Notes: a model not told the origin generated them from the letters alone. Shown: positions 54,141 to 63,111, numbered from the stretch's first letter. The stretch: 64,000 nucleotides of DNA from Paenibacillus sp. FSL R5-0345 (GCF_000758585.1 NZ_CP009281.1:3348001-3412000); one strand, 5' to 3'. Made by a program: numbers and translations.

Positions 54141-54522
54141 ATGAACAATCGTACATGGCTAATTACAGGTGTCAGTAGTGGTTTTGGTTATGAGATGAGA
54201 CGCTTATTTGCAAATGGTGTTTACAGATCCAGCGCCGCTTAATACCGCGATTGGTAATGTAACTTTTGCTACAGGCGCCCGAAATAACTGGCATGCGCAT
54301 CGGGTTGGTCAAGTTCTGTTAGTCACCGGAGGAAATGGGTGGTATCAGGAAGAAGGAAAGCTTGCCCAATTGCTCAAAACAGGTGATGTGGTCAACATTC
54401 CACCTAATGTAAGACATTGGCACGGTGCGACAAAGGATAGCTGGTTCGTGCATTTGGCCATGACGCCAGGGGAAACGGAATGGTTTGAAGCTGTCAATGA
54501 TGAATGGTTTGAGGCACTTTAG
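54141..54522 (+). pseudogene. SDR N-terminus fused out of frame to a cupin gene
   Basis: From ATG 54141, with GGAGGGA upstream, the frame reads NNRTWLITGVSSGFGYEMRR, the cofactor loop of an SDR, and ends after 29 codons. From about 54214 another frame reads a cupin of about 100 residues: ATGARNNWHAHRVGQVLLVT, GDVVNIPPNVRHWHGATKDS and FVHLAMTPGETEWFEAVNDE. The cupin keeps its metal-binding histidines but lacks its usual first 30-40 residues. The fusion point near 54205 looks like a deletion joint. The cupin could still be made from TTG 54208 or ATG 54214, but no good ribosome-binding site is present. Confidence 0.65.
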
Positions 54523-54563
54523 AAATTGAATCTTATAGAATCTTAGAAATGGAGGCATGCTCT

Positions 54564-55539
54564 GTGGAATATATTAAATTTGGAAATACGGGAATGGACA
54601 TCTCACGGATTTGCCTTGGTTGTATGAGCTTTGGAGAGGTGTTGCCTGGAGGGCATCAATGGGTGCTTGATGAGGAGAACAGCCGTCCTATCATTAAAAG
54701 AGCGCTATAGCTTGGCATCAACTTTTTTGATACGGCTAATATTTATGCAAGGTTCTAGTGAAGAAATTATCGGACGTGCGCTTAAGGACTATGCGAATCG
54801 GGAGGAAATTGTTCTTGCCACGAAGGTCTGGGGTCAGATGCGTCCAGGTCCAAATGGTGGTGGGTTCCCGAAAAGCTATTATGATCGAAATAGATAAAGT
54901 TTGAAAAGACTTGGGACCGATTATGTGGATCTCTATATCATCCACCGCTGGGATTACAACACACCCATTGAAGAAACCATGGAAGCCCTGCATGATGTGG
55001 TGAAGTCTGGAAAAGCCAGATATATCGGTGCCTCTGCCATGTATGTTTGGCAATTTCAAAAAGCATTACATGTGGCCGAGAAGAATGGCTGGACTCGTTT
55101 TGTATCCATGCAAAATCACCTTAATCTCATCTACCGCGAAGAGGAAAGAGAAATGTTGCCGCTCTGTCAGGATCAAAAAATTGCGGTAACTCCTTACAGT
55201 CCTCTAGCATCAGGAAGATTGATTCGAGATTGGTCGGAAGCAACGCGTAGATCCGAAACCGATCTCATTCAAAAATCCAAGTATGATTCAACCGCTGATG
55301 TAGATCGGTTGATTGTTGAGCGAGTAGCCTCATTGGCAGAGAAACGCGGTGTTCCGCGTACACATATCGCACTTGCATGGCTGCTGCAAAAAGCTTCTGT
55401 AGCTGCTCCTATTGTTGGTGCAACGAGAATCGCTCAGCTCGAAGATTCAATAGATGTGCTATCGGTGAAATTATCTCCTGAAGAGATGTTGTTCCTAGAA
55501 GAACTGTATGTTCCGCATCCCTTCGTAGGAGCCCAGTAG
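54564..55539 (+). pseudogene. Aldo-keto reductase broken by a stop and frameshifts
   Basis: From GTG 54564 the frame reads EYIKFGNTGMDISRICLGCM and IIKRAL, then an in-frame TAG (54708 region) before LGINFFDTANIY. A frame change near 54750 is needed to continue into SSEEIIGRALKDYANREEIV. Two more, near 54870 and 54898, are needed to read KAIMIEIDK into SLKRLGTDYVDLYIIHRWDY. From there to 55539 the frame is clean, with VTPYSPLASGRLIRDW and VPRTHIALAWLLQKASVAAP. The whole matches the YajO/YghZ-like AKR family. The last 212 codons could still form an open frame, but the enzyme is surely inactive. Confidence 0.8.
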
Positions 55540-55615
55540 TTACCGATACCTATAAGCCGTACTATATGTACTTAACCATCAACGGATAACAACCTTTAGG
55601 TAAACGAATTTAATT

Positions 55616-55656
55616 AAGCCTGTGATCAGAGCCAAAAGATCATAGGCTTTTTTTTA
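55616..55656. terminator. Bidirectional terminator
   Basis: AAGCCTGTGATC pairs with GATCATAGGCTT around AGAGCCAAAA, followed by a run of eight T. It lies between the AKR pseudogene and the convergent AraC gene. Confidence 0.8.
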
Positions 55657-55669
55657 CGCAATAAATGAT

Positions 55670-56506
55670 TTAACGCAATTCACTTGGAGTCCGCTGTTTA
55701 ATTTGTTTAAATACTCTGTTGAAGGTACGGATATTAGTGAAACCACATTCCAGTGCGATCTCCAGAATGGATTTGTCTGTGGTCAGCAGCAGTTGTTCTG
55801 CCTGATTAACCCGGATGTTGCTGAGGTACGCAATATAGCTCATACCTGAAATGCTCTTAAAGAAGCGTGAGAAATAAAAGAGGCTCATATTGGCTTGGCG
55901 TGCAGCGTCAGCAAGTGTGATGGAATGCATATAGTTGACGTCGAGATATTCAAGAACCTCCTGCATAATCTTCATGTTAGTAATACGCCTTTTGTCTTTC
56001 TGTGGATTTATTTTATCCAAAGGGACATGCCGTAAAATGAGTCCACTCCATTCGTGCAACAAGCCAATGATTAACTGTTCATGATATTCAAGCTTCTGAT
56101 TATATTCGCGCATAAGCTCCTTCATAATGGCAGAAAGCCGGTTGTTGATAGCTACTTCATCTTCTCTAATGACTAAGCACTTATCAATAAAAGGAGAGGT
56201 CAGTCTCACATTCAGGGGCCACCCTCCAGGAAAACCGATTAAAGAAGGATTAAAAATAACCATCATTATCTTAGAACTGCCGTCCTTGCTGTCATAGTAA
56301 TGAATGTCTCCGCTGCTACATATAGCCATGTCACCAGCTTCCAAAACCCGCGTTTCCGAATTGATTCCCATCCGAATGGAGCCCTCGAATACATAGACTA
56401 ATTCGAGATCATTATGCCAATGGGCTAGGAAATCTATATCATCAGACACTATTACTGTGAAAGGAAAATTCGAATGATAGGTTCTATTTTCGTGAAAAGC
56501 TTTCAT
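55670..56506 (-). CDS. AraC-family regulator with cupin sensor (ThuA cluster)
   Basis: The 278-residue protein has an N-terminal cupin (about 15-90, DFLAHWHNDLELVYVFEGSI and SSGDIHYYDSKDG). The C-terminal HTH has LADAARQANMSLFYFSRFFK and IALECGFTNIRTFNRVFKQI. It starts with ATG after AGGAG. It is divergent from the ThuA and dehydrogenase genes and probably regulates them. It resembles, in layout, the AraC gene at 32629. Confidence 0.9.
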   Translation of the reverse strand: MKAFHENRTYHSNFPFTVIVSDDIDFLAHWHNDLELVYVFEGSIRMGINSETRVLEAGDMAICSSGDIHYYDSKDGSSKIMMVIFNPSLIGFPGGWPLNVRLTSPFIDKCLVIREDEVAINNRLSAIMKELMREYNQKLEYHEQLIIGLLHEWSGLILRHVPLDKINPQKDKRRITNMKIMQEVLEYLDVNYMHSITLADAARQANMSLFYFSRFFKSISGMSYIAYLSNIRVNQAEQLLLTTDKSILEIALECGFTNIRTFNRVFKQIKQRTPSELR

Positions 56507-56667
56507 AGGATCTCCTGTTCATGCGATTTGAATTGAATGTTCACCTTTAAAACTTAGCAAAAAATGACCAATCACACAAGTGAAATGGCGAGCAGATAGC
56601 TCCAATCTGGATTACAATTTCATCAGATGGAAGTAAGCTAGATTTCATATAAAAAGGAGATTGCAGC

Positions 56668-57327
56668 ATGACGAAGAAGGCATTAATTGTAAAAGGTGGA
56701 TGGGATGGGCATGAACCTAATGAAGTAGCCGCGATATTCGCTGACATCCTTGAAGCTGAGGGTTTTGAGGTTGAAGTGTCTGATACACTTGATAGCTTCA
56801 ACAATGCAGAGAAGCTTGCCGACTTAAGTCTTATTGTACCGGTGTGGACAATGGGAGAAATCAGCAATGATCAGGTATCTTCCGTTCTGAAGGCTGTAGC
56901 TTCTGGCGTAGGAATTGCCGGTTGTCATGGAGGGATGTGCGACTCCTTCCGTAACAATACAGATTGGCAATTTTTGACCGGATCTCAGTGGGTGGCGCAT
57001 CCATTTAACGATGGGGTAGAGTACGAAGTCAATATAGTACACTCTGGCTCAAGCGCCATTGTGGAGGGCATCCAAGACTTTAAGGTGAAATCGGAGCAAT
57101 ACTATTTACATGTGGATCCGGCGGTAGATGTTTTAGCAACAACTACGTTTGTAATGAGTGAGGGTGAGCATTCAGCGAATGGTGTCATCACAATGCCTGT
57201 TGTATATACAAAGAAATGGGGAAAAGGCAAGGTTTTCTATAATTCACTTGGGCATCATGCCGATGTTTTCGATATTCCGGAAGCCAAGGAACTGATGCGA
57301 AAAGGTTTTTTATGGGCGGCTAACTAA
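56668..57327 (+). CDS. ThuA-domain protein
   Basis: The 219-residue protein has the class-I glutamine-amidotransferase-like fold of the ThuA family: KALIVKGGWDGHEPNEVAAI, LSLIVPVWTMGEISNDQ, VGIAGCHGGMCDSFRNNTDW and FLTGSQWVAHPF, and near the end GKGKVFYNSLGHHADVFDIP. In rhizobia ThuA works with the dehydrogenase ThuB in trehalose and related disaccharide use through 3-keto sugars. Here too the next gene is a Gfo/Idh/MocA dehydrogenase. AAAAGGAG precedes the ATG. Confidence 0.9.
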   Translation: MTKKALIVKGGWDGHEPNEVAAIFADILEAEGFEVEVSDTLDSFNNAEKLADLSLIVPVWTMGEISNDQVSSVLKAVASGVGIAGCHGGMCDSFRNNTDWQFLTGSQWVAHPFNDGVEYEVNIVHSGSSAIVEGIQDFKVKSEQYYLHVDPAVDVLATTTFVMSEGEHSANGVITMPVVYTKKWGKGKVFYNSLGHHADVFDIPEAKELMRKGFLWAAN

Positions 57328-57345
57328 AACTGAGATAAGGTGGGA

Positions 57346-58455
57346 ATGATCTTGCGCAAAGTGAAGGTAGGTATAGTCGGCTGCGGAAACATCAGCAGCA
57401 TTTATTTTGAAAATTTGAACGGTACCTTTGTTAATACTGAGGTGTATGCTTGTTCCGACTTAGATAAAGGTAGAGCAGAGCAGGCAGCGGAGAAATATGG
57501 AGTTCCTCATGTGTGGACGACAGAGCAATTACTTGCTTCGGAAGAGGTTGAAATTGTTGTTAATTTGACAACGCCTAATTTTCATTTTGATGTGTGCAAA
57601 CAAGCCTTGTTAGCCGGTAAGCATGTGTATGTGGAAAAGCCATTATCCCTTTCCCTAGAAAATGGCACCGAGCTAGTTCGCCTGGCGAAGGAAAAGAATC
57701 TGTTCCTCGGTTGCGCGCCAGATACTTTCCTAGGAGGCGGACTGCAAACCTGCAGCAAGCTGATTGCGGACGGTTATATCGGACAACCGGTGGCAGCAAC
57801 AGCCTTTATGCTCTGTCATGGACATGAAAGCTGGCATCCAGATCCGGAATTTTATTATAAAGCCGGTGGCGGACCGATGTTTGACATGGGACCCTACTAT
57901 CTAACTGCCCTAGTGTCTTTGCTGGGCCCAGCTAAAACTGTATGCGGCATCACTAAAACTTCCTTTGCCCAAAGAACAATTACTAGCGAAAAGAAGTTTG
58001 GTAAAGTCATTGATGTAGAGGTGCCTACACATGTTGCCGGAACAATTGAGTTTGACAGTGGTGCTGTGGCAACTATGATCACCAGCTTCGATACTTGGCA
58101 TAGCACATTGCCGAGAATCGAGATCTACGGATCGCAAGGAACTTTGATCGTACCGGACCCTAATAACTTTGGAGGGCCGATCCTTCTACGTCCGGCACAC
58201 AGCCCGGAATTCCAGGAGATTCCGCTTATCTATAACTATGCAGATAATAGTAGAGGCATAGGCGTAGCAGACATGGCCCGTTGTATCGACACAGGGGAAA
58301 CACCGCGTGCAAACGGAGAACTCGCCAATCACGTACTTGAGATTATGCATGCGTTCCATACAAGTTCAGATTCTAAGCGGTATGCGGAGCTGGTCACCAG
58401 CTGCGAGCAACCCAAACCACTGCCGCTTGGCTTAGTTAAAGGATATTTAGGATAG
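57346..58455 (+). CDS. Gfo/Idh/MocA-family dehydrogenase (ThuB-like by context)
   Basis: About 369 residues. The Rossmann part reads KVKVGIVGCGNISSIYFENL. HVYVEKPLSLSLENG gives the family Lys. The substrate domain has AGGGPMFDMGPYYLTALVSL, with the Asp of the active site; the usual His is replaced by Tyr. GHESWHPDPEFYY is an unusual insert typical of the ThuB/disaccharide group. The start is ambiguous among GTG 57340, ATG 57346 and TTG 57352; AAGGTGGG lies just upstream. It is 18 bases after the ThuA gene and ends at a strong terminator. Confidence 0.88.
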   Translation: MILRKVKVGIVGCGNISSIYFENLNGTFVNTEVYACSDLDKGRAEQAAEKYGVPHVWTTEQLLASEEVEIVVNLTTPNFHFDVCKQALLAGKHVYVEKPLSLSLENGTELVRLAKEKNLFLGCAPDTFLGGGLQTCSKLIADGYIGQPVAATAFMLCHGHESWHPDPEFYYKAGGGPMFDMGPYYLTALVSLLGPAKTVCGITKTSFAQRTITSEKKFGKVIDVEVPTHVAGTIEFDSGAVATMITSFDTWHSTLPRIEIYGSQGTLIVPDPNNFGGPILLRPAHSPEFQEIPLIYNYADNSRGIGVADMARCIDTGETPRANGELANHVLEIMHAFHTSSDSKRYAELVTSCEQPKPLPLGLVKGYLG

Positions 58456-58510
58456 CATATACCTGAAATAAAATACTAAATGTAACGCTGCAGTTAATCA
58501 GCATTCAAAA

Positions 58511-58548
58511 GAGTAGAAGACGGATCGATCTGTCTTCTACTCTTTTTG
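58511..58548. terminator. Terminator after the ThuA/dehydrogenase operon
   Basis: AGAGTAGAAGAC pairs with GTCTTCTACTCT around GGATCGATCT, followed by TTTTT. Confidence 0.85.
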
Positions 58549-58915
58549 GGTCTGATGAAGCTCTGATTTTCGGAACATTAGCGGTGTAATCCCATATTTA
58601 TCTTTAAACGATTTCTGGAAATGACTTTGACTGGAGAAACATAGGTATGTGCTTATTTCACTAATACTTCTGTCGGAGAATGCCAGCAGATCTTTGTCTT
58701 CTTCTAGCTTGCATTGTTTAATAAAATCGCTTAAATCAAGGCCCAGTTTCTTTTTAACTTTTCGTGATAGATAGGGTCGACTATTGCCCACATGTATGGC
58801 CACGTCGGTACAGGATATCTAGGCTATGGTTCATAAAGATTTCAACCATCGAAGTGTGATCATCTATTCTATAGGAAATTAAATCAAAGAGAACGGAAGT
58901 ACGAACGGAGCAGCA
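58537..58915 (-). pseudogene. AraC-family regulator, C-terminal fragment
   Basis: The last 85 or so residues form the end of an AraC protein: VGNSRPYLSRKVKKKLGLDL, ISEISTYLCFSSQSHFQKSF and KDKYGITPLMFRK. Upstream on the same strand, in another frame, RTSVLFDLISYRIDDHTSMV and EIFMNHSLDI read like the linker before the HTH. A frameshift near 58815 separates the two, and the N-terminal sensor domain is gone. At about 58915 the minus-strand coding text stops exactly where a plus-strand BclA-like tail begins. Confidence 0.65.
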
Positions 58916-59241
58916 TGGGGCAGAACGCTTGCTGGGATAATTTGTTGGGAGGAACTAATATATCCTTCCCTGGACCACCACAAGTACTCAGCGCTGGTAT
59001 CACTATCAATGGAAGCAACGATGTTATCACTTTCGCCAACGCAGGAACCTATTTTATCTCCTACCAGGTAAATACAACCGCTGGAGTACTGCTTAACACA
59101 CGTTTAATGATCAATGGGGCCCAAGCAGCTGGTTCGGTAGTTTCGCCTGTCAGCGTTCAGTTTTTTGGAGCCGTTGGTGGTGTGACTTTGAACTGGGGGA
59201 GGTTCAACCGGAGCAGCACTAAATATCATCCGTTTAAATTA
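58915..59241 (+). pseudogene. BclA-like exosporium protein, C-terminal fragment
   Basis: About 105 residues of the C1q/TNF-like trimer head of collagen-like spore glycoproteins: GGTNISFPGPPQVLSAGITI, NGSNDVITFANAGTYFISYQ and VNTTAGVLLNTRLMINGAQA. The collagen GXX repeats and the N-terminal targeting part are absent. Near 59195 a frame change is needed to read the natural end GGGSTGAALNIIRLN and TAA. There is no ribosome-binding site. It implies that the ancestor made BclA-type spore hair proteins. Confidence 0.72.
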
Positions 59242-59440
59242 ATTTTAATTCTTTGGTGAAAATGTGAAGGAAGCCCATGGCTCTATTCTGCGGATTTTTC
59301 GTGAAATAGGGTCTTTTTGTAATTCTTCAGAGATTTACACAATTTACTCGGTTGAGTCGGTTAATTAGTCCTGAATTTTATTCATTGGCTAATATAGAAA
59401 ACGATTTCTGAAAAATGTAAAATACAGGTTGAGGCTAGAT
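59242..59440. other. Gap without a recognisable gene
   Basis: About 200 AT-rich bases. A weak hairpin (GGAAGCCC...GGATTTTTCG) near 59266 could be the old terminator of the BclA gene. Nothing else seen. Confidence 0.35.
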
Positions 59441-59449
59441 TATGAAATA

Positions 59450-60109
59450 AGGATGGAAATCCCATAAGGATCAAATTCAATATTTTTCAAAAAATGCTAC
59501 TGTTGCTGCTGATATTGTTAACACTTGTCGTGGCGTCATACTATTATTCTACTTCCAAGAGTGTCATACAGAAGGAACTTATCCAAAGGAAGCCTGAACC
59601 GGATGGAGCTTTTTGTCGTACAACTGGATGCAAGCATCGAGAAGTTTGACCTTGTCTCCGCACCTATGCTCGTTGATACTAATGTTCTGGAATATCTTTA
59701 TAATCTCGAAATGAGCGATTATTCTCTAATAAAAACAAGGCTGCTGATTCAGGAGAAACTGTCGCTGGCCAGCGTGTCTGGTAATAGGCGCAATGACGTT
59801 TCCGTGTATTTCCCCCAACATGACGAAAGCATTTCGTCTTCCCCCACCTATGAGTATGATCTAGAAGAGTTTGAGCGCCGATTCTCGCTGGGATGGGGTT
59901 ACAGCGAAGATTTAGAGATAGGATCGGGTTTTACTCGAACTTATGTCACTACGGGCTACAAACCGGCCGGATCAGACGATCTGGATGTTGCCGAACGGAT
60001 TAACCTCTACAAATGGAGCTTCGAGAATCTGCTCGATACTTACAAGTCTAATCACTCAGATAATCCGTTTTTTTATAAAAAAGGACACGCCGTTATCGCC
60101 AGCCGGTCC
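59450..60109 (+). pseudogene. YesM-type sensor kinase, N-terminal fragment
   Basis: A frame starting near 59467 reads IRIKFNIFQKMLLLLLILLT and LVVASYYYSTSKSVIQKELI, the first membrane helix of YesM-like kinases. No start codon fits; an ATG at 59453 is two bases out of frame. A one-base insertion near 59588 shifts the reading into NRMELFVVQLDASIEKFDLV, QEKLSLASVSGNRRNDVSVY and later ENLLDTYKSNHSDNPFFYKK, an extracellular Cache-like sensor. The text stops at about 60109. HAMP and kinase domains are absent. Confidence 0.65.
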
Positions 60110-60515
60110 TAGAATGGGCCTAGGCACACACTTTACGCTGAACTGTGATGTTATGACGCAAACTGACAAATCAGGACAGTACGCGCCAGGTGTTGCTTGG
60201 GAGCTGGGTAATCAATTCCTGAACTATGTCTGGAACTCAGAGGCAACAGACAAGTGGGAGCAATTCAAAAAATTCAATGAAGGCGCCAAATCGTCACCGG
60301 CCCTTGGCTTCACATTTGACAGCGAACCAGTCAAATCAGAGGTGGGGGCACTTGCAAACGTTTTAAGAGAATATCAAAAGATGCTTGAGACGGGGTCGGT
60401 CGATCTGGACAAAGAGTTGCCTAAGTATATCGCTGCCCAAAAATCAGCCGGCCTCGACAAAGTCATCGCTGAGAAGCAAAAACAGCTTAACGAATTCCTT
60501 GCAAGCCAGAAATAA
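60110..60515 (+). pseudogene. DUF3502-type sugar-binding protein, C-terminal fragment
   Basis: The frame ending in TAA at 60515 reads GQYAPGVAWELGNQFLNYVW, KWEQFKKFNEGAKSSPALGF, TFDSEPVKSEVGALANVLRE and AGLDKVIAEKQKQLNEFL. This is the typical C-terminus of LplA-like extracellular sugar-binding proteins with a DUF3502 domain. The front two-thirds, with signal peptide, is missing. It joins directly to the sensor-kinase fragment near 60110, which suggests one deletion that removed the rest of yesM-, yesN- and binding-protein-like genes. Confidence 0.72.
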
Positions 60516-60673
60516 TCTCACAAGTATACAAATAAAAGTCCCAGTGGATGCTTTTTTTGACATGCTCTTTCTCTTAAAGTATGCTTTATACATCTAATTC
60601 AAGCATAGGAGTGGATATAGTCTATTGACTGTATTCACTTTTTTCTTTGTCATTACTATGAGGAGGTTAATTC

Positions 60674-61189
60674 ATGGACATAATCATTAGACAAGAAAAA
60701 ATTGAAGATAATAACGAAGTGTACCATGTAGTCCAAAAAGCATTTGAGAAGGCAGATTACTCAGACCAGGATGAACACAACTTAATAAATAGACTTAGAA
60801 CATCAGCGAAGTTTATTCCGGAGTTGTCACTTGTAGCTGAATACGATAATGAAATCGTAGGACATATTCTTTTTACAGAGATAAAAGTGGGGGACCAGAC
60901 TCTGATTGCGCTAGCACCTGTTGCTGTATTACCAGAAATGCAAAGCAAGGGTATAGGGAAGCTGCTCATTACTGAAGGGCACAGAATCGGAAAACAGCTT
61001 GGCTATAAGGGCGCTGTTGTTTTAGGTCATGATAAGTATTATCCGAAGTTTGGTTATACAAAGGCTAGTCAATATGGAATAGAGGCACCCTTTGAAGTTT
61101 CTGACGATAATTTCATGGCCGTTGAGCTTGTAGATGGCGGTCTTTCAGATGTCCATGGTGTTGTAGAATATGCTAAAGAATTTTTTTGA
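60674..61189 (+). CDS. GNAT N-acetyltransferase (YhbS-like)
   Basis: The 171-residue protein has VGDQTLIALAPVAVLPEMQS followed by KGIGKLLITEGHRIGKQLGY, the acetyl-CoA site, then KGAVVLGHDKYYPKFGYTKA, typical of the YhbS family. TGAGGAGG precedes the ATG. It is an intact single gene between the pseudogene area and the MFS gene, closed by a terminator. The acceptor is unknown. Confidence 0.88.
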   Translation: MDIIIRQEKIEDNNEVYHVVQKAFEKADYSDQDEHNLINRLRTSAKFIPELSLVAEYDNEIVGHILFTEIKVGDQTLIALAPVAVLPEMQSKGIGKLLITEGHRIGKQLGYKGAVVLGHDKYYPKFGYTKASQYGIEAPFEVSDDNFMAVELVDGGLSDVHGVVEYAKEFF

Positions 61190-61216
61190 AAAATAGATTA
61201 AAGTGCTCCTATGGAG

Positions 61217-61262
61217 AAGGAAACCCAGTCATATTTAACGACTTTGGGTTTCCTTTTTTTAG
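61217..61262 (+). terminator. Rho-independent terminator after the GNAT gene
   Basis: AAGGAAACCCA pairs with TTGGGTTTCCTT around a 16-base loop, followed by a run of seven T. Confidence 0.8.
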
Positions 61263-61349
61263 ATTTAGGCAAGTGACGTTCCTTAAAAACTTAAATCGAA
61301 TATCGAAAACGACTTGACGAACGATAATATCCTGTTTAAACTGAAGCAG

Positions 61350-61402
61350 TGATTTAGTAAATTAGTAAATTTGTAAATTATAAAATCAGTAAATTAGTAA
61401 TT
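61350..61402. repeat. Cluster of GTAAATT direct repeats
   Basis: The motif GTAAATT occurs four times in about 45 bases (AGTAAATTAGTAAATTTGTAAATTATAAAATCAGTAAATTAG). A shorter version (TTTAGTAAATTAGTAAAATAGTAA) is found at 63143-63166, before the gene at 63185. In both places it sits just upstream of the same N-terminal coding sequence. Confidence 0.6.
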
Positions 61403-61413
61403 GGAGTGAGGCA

Positions 61414-61479
61414 ATGAAAATAACCACAACGTTAAAGTATAAACCGGTTGTCATGTCAGGAAGTTTCGAAAAGGTGTGA
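61414..61479 (+). pseudogene. Truncated 5' copy of the DUF6530-like gene
   Basis: A 21-residue frame reads MKITTTLKYKPVVMSGSFEK and ends at TGA. It is clearly related to the N-terminus of the protein at 63185 (MKIPTTLKHKPVVVSENYEQ). A GGAGTGAGG site precedes it. The rest of the gene is missing; the MFS gene starts 29 bases later. It is either a remnant of a duplicated gene or a duplicated leader. Confidence 0.6.
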
Positions 61480-61507
61480 AAATCTGTAAAGGATAAGGGG
61501 TATTAAA

Positions 61508-62730
61508 ATGTTTTCCAATCGTTATGTTCGGACAGTTATTCTCTCCCGTATGTTGTTGCAGCTCGGAATATGGATACGGAATTATGCCGTCCTTCTTTAT
61601 GTTTCTGAATTGACAAATAATAATCCGGTAGATGTATCTTTGATATCGGTTGCTGAATTTGCACCGATCTTTATATTTGGTCTGATTGGAGGGACCTTTG
61701 CTGACCGATGGCGACCGAAGAGAACCATGGTATGGAGCGATTTGTTATCTGGCTTGTCCGTCGGGGTGGTGCTGATTTCGGTTATGAATGGCGGATGGGT
61801 TGGGTTGCACTTCTCATCGGATCTTTCGTGTCAGCAAGTTTATCTCAATTTTCTCAGCCTTCGGCCATGAAACTGTATAAGAGACATGTACCAGCTGAAC
61901 AACTGCAGGGGGTTATGGCGATGTCCCAAACACTTGTCGCTGTCTTTACAGTTTTGGGACCCGTTATCGGTACGTTTATTTTTATAAAGTTTGGAATTAA
62001 AGTATCTCTAATTCTGACAGCCGTAATGTTTCTGGGATCCTCGCTTATATTGTCGTCCCTTCCACGGGATGAAGAGGAACCGAAGTCTGGAAAAGCCAGC
62101 GGGTTCATCAATGAGTTAACGGCTGGCTTACGTTATATTGGATCGAGTAAACCCTTAAGAACACTTAGTTTAACTTTCTCGGCTGTGGGATTGGCATCAG
62201 GACTAACTCAGCCGCTTCAAATCTTCCTAGTCATCGAAAATTTGGGTAAGGATAAACAATTTCTGCAGTGGCTCGTGATGGCTAATGGAGCATCCATGTT
62301 AGTGGGCGGAGCTGCCATAATCGCGATAGCCAAAAAAGTAAGGCCACAGCTACTACTGTTGATAGGCTTGCTCGTCAATGCTGTCTGTACGGTTGGAATG
62401 GGTGCGTCTAAGGAAATATGGCTGACGATTATTTTTTTAGTCATCAGTGGTTTGTTTTATCCTTGTATTCAAGGGGGGATTCAAACACTTCTTGTGCGGA
62501 ATAGCGAAGGCGCTTTTATTGGACGGGTTTCGGGAGCGATAATGCCTATTTTTATGGGAATGATGGTCGTTGGCATGTTCATTTCCGGCTACCTAAAGGA
62601 TACCTTCTCCCTAATGGGTGTATTTATGACGAGTGGTGTTTTTGTGGTTATCGGTGCGCTTTTTCTGCTTCCCATTGTTGTTAAGAAAAGAAGTAAGAGT
62701 GAGCATAATCATTCCATGAATATTCAATAA
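61508..62730 (+). pseudogene. MFS transporter interrupted by a 5-bp tandem duplication
   Basis: The first frame starts MFSNRYVRTVILSRMLLQLG and includes FGLIGGTFADRWRPKRTMVW, the MFS loop 2-3 motif. It runs into an early stop at 61870. Near 61797-61806 the bases GGGTT occur twice in tandem. Removing one copy joins the frame cleanly as ...NGGWVALLIGSFVSASLSQF and continues to 62730. This would give about 405 residues and twelve helices, the normal MFS length. It is therefore a recently broken, or switchable, exporter. The last part ends VKKRSKSEHNHSMNIQ. Confidence 0.82.
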
Positions 62731-62751
62731 CTACGATAAGGAGAGAATGAA

Positions 62752-63111
62752 ATGGATATGAATAAACGCAAAGAGCTGATCGAGGAGTACAAACAAATTA
62801 AGATTTATATGGGTGTTGCTCAAATCAAAAACCAAATCAACGGCAAAATATTTATCGATAGCTATCCTAATTTGAAAAACAAATGGCTTACCCTGCAAAT
62901 GCAGCTGGATTCAGGGAGATTTGCAAATGCCCAGCTCCAGAAGGATTGGAAAGAATTTGGTGCCGATGCGTTCACGTATGAGGTACTGGAACAGAAGGAA
63001 ATAGATAAGGTAACAGATATGCGCTGGGAACGGATGAAAATTCTAAAACCATGGTTAGAGAAGTTACAGCCATACGGAGATAGAGGATATAATAAACCAC
63101 GAATTGACTAA
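62752..63111 (+). CDS. GIY-YIG nuclease-family protein
   Basis: The 119-residue protein reads YKQIKIYMGVAQIKNQINGK and IFIDSYPNLKNKWLTLQMQL, then NAQLQKDWKEFGADAFTYEV. This resembles the small GIY-YIG group of Firmicutes; the GIY and YIG motifs are degenerate here (YMGVAQI, IFIDSY), so nuclease activity is uncertain. AGGAGAG lies upstream. It follows the MFS gene by 21 bases and may be co-transcribed with it. Confidence 0.75.
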   Translation: MDMNKRKELIEEYKQIKIYMGVAQIKNQINGKIFIDSYPNLKNKWLTLQMQLDSGRFANAQLQKDWKEFGADAFTYEVLEQKEIDKVTDMRWERMKILKPWLEKLQPYGDRGYNKPRID

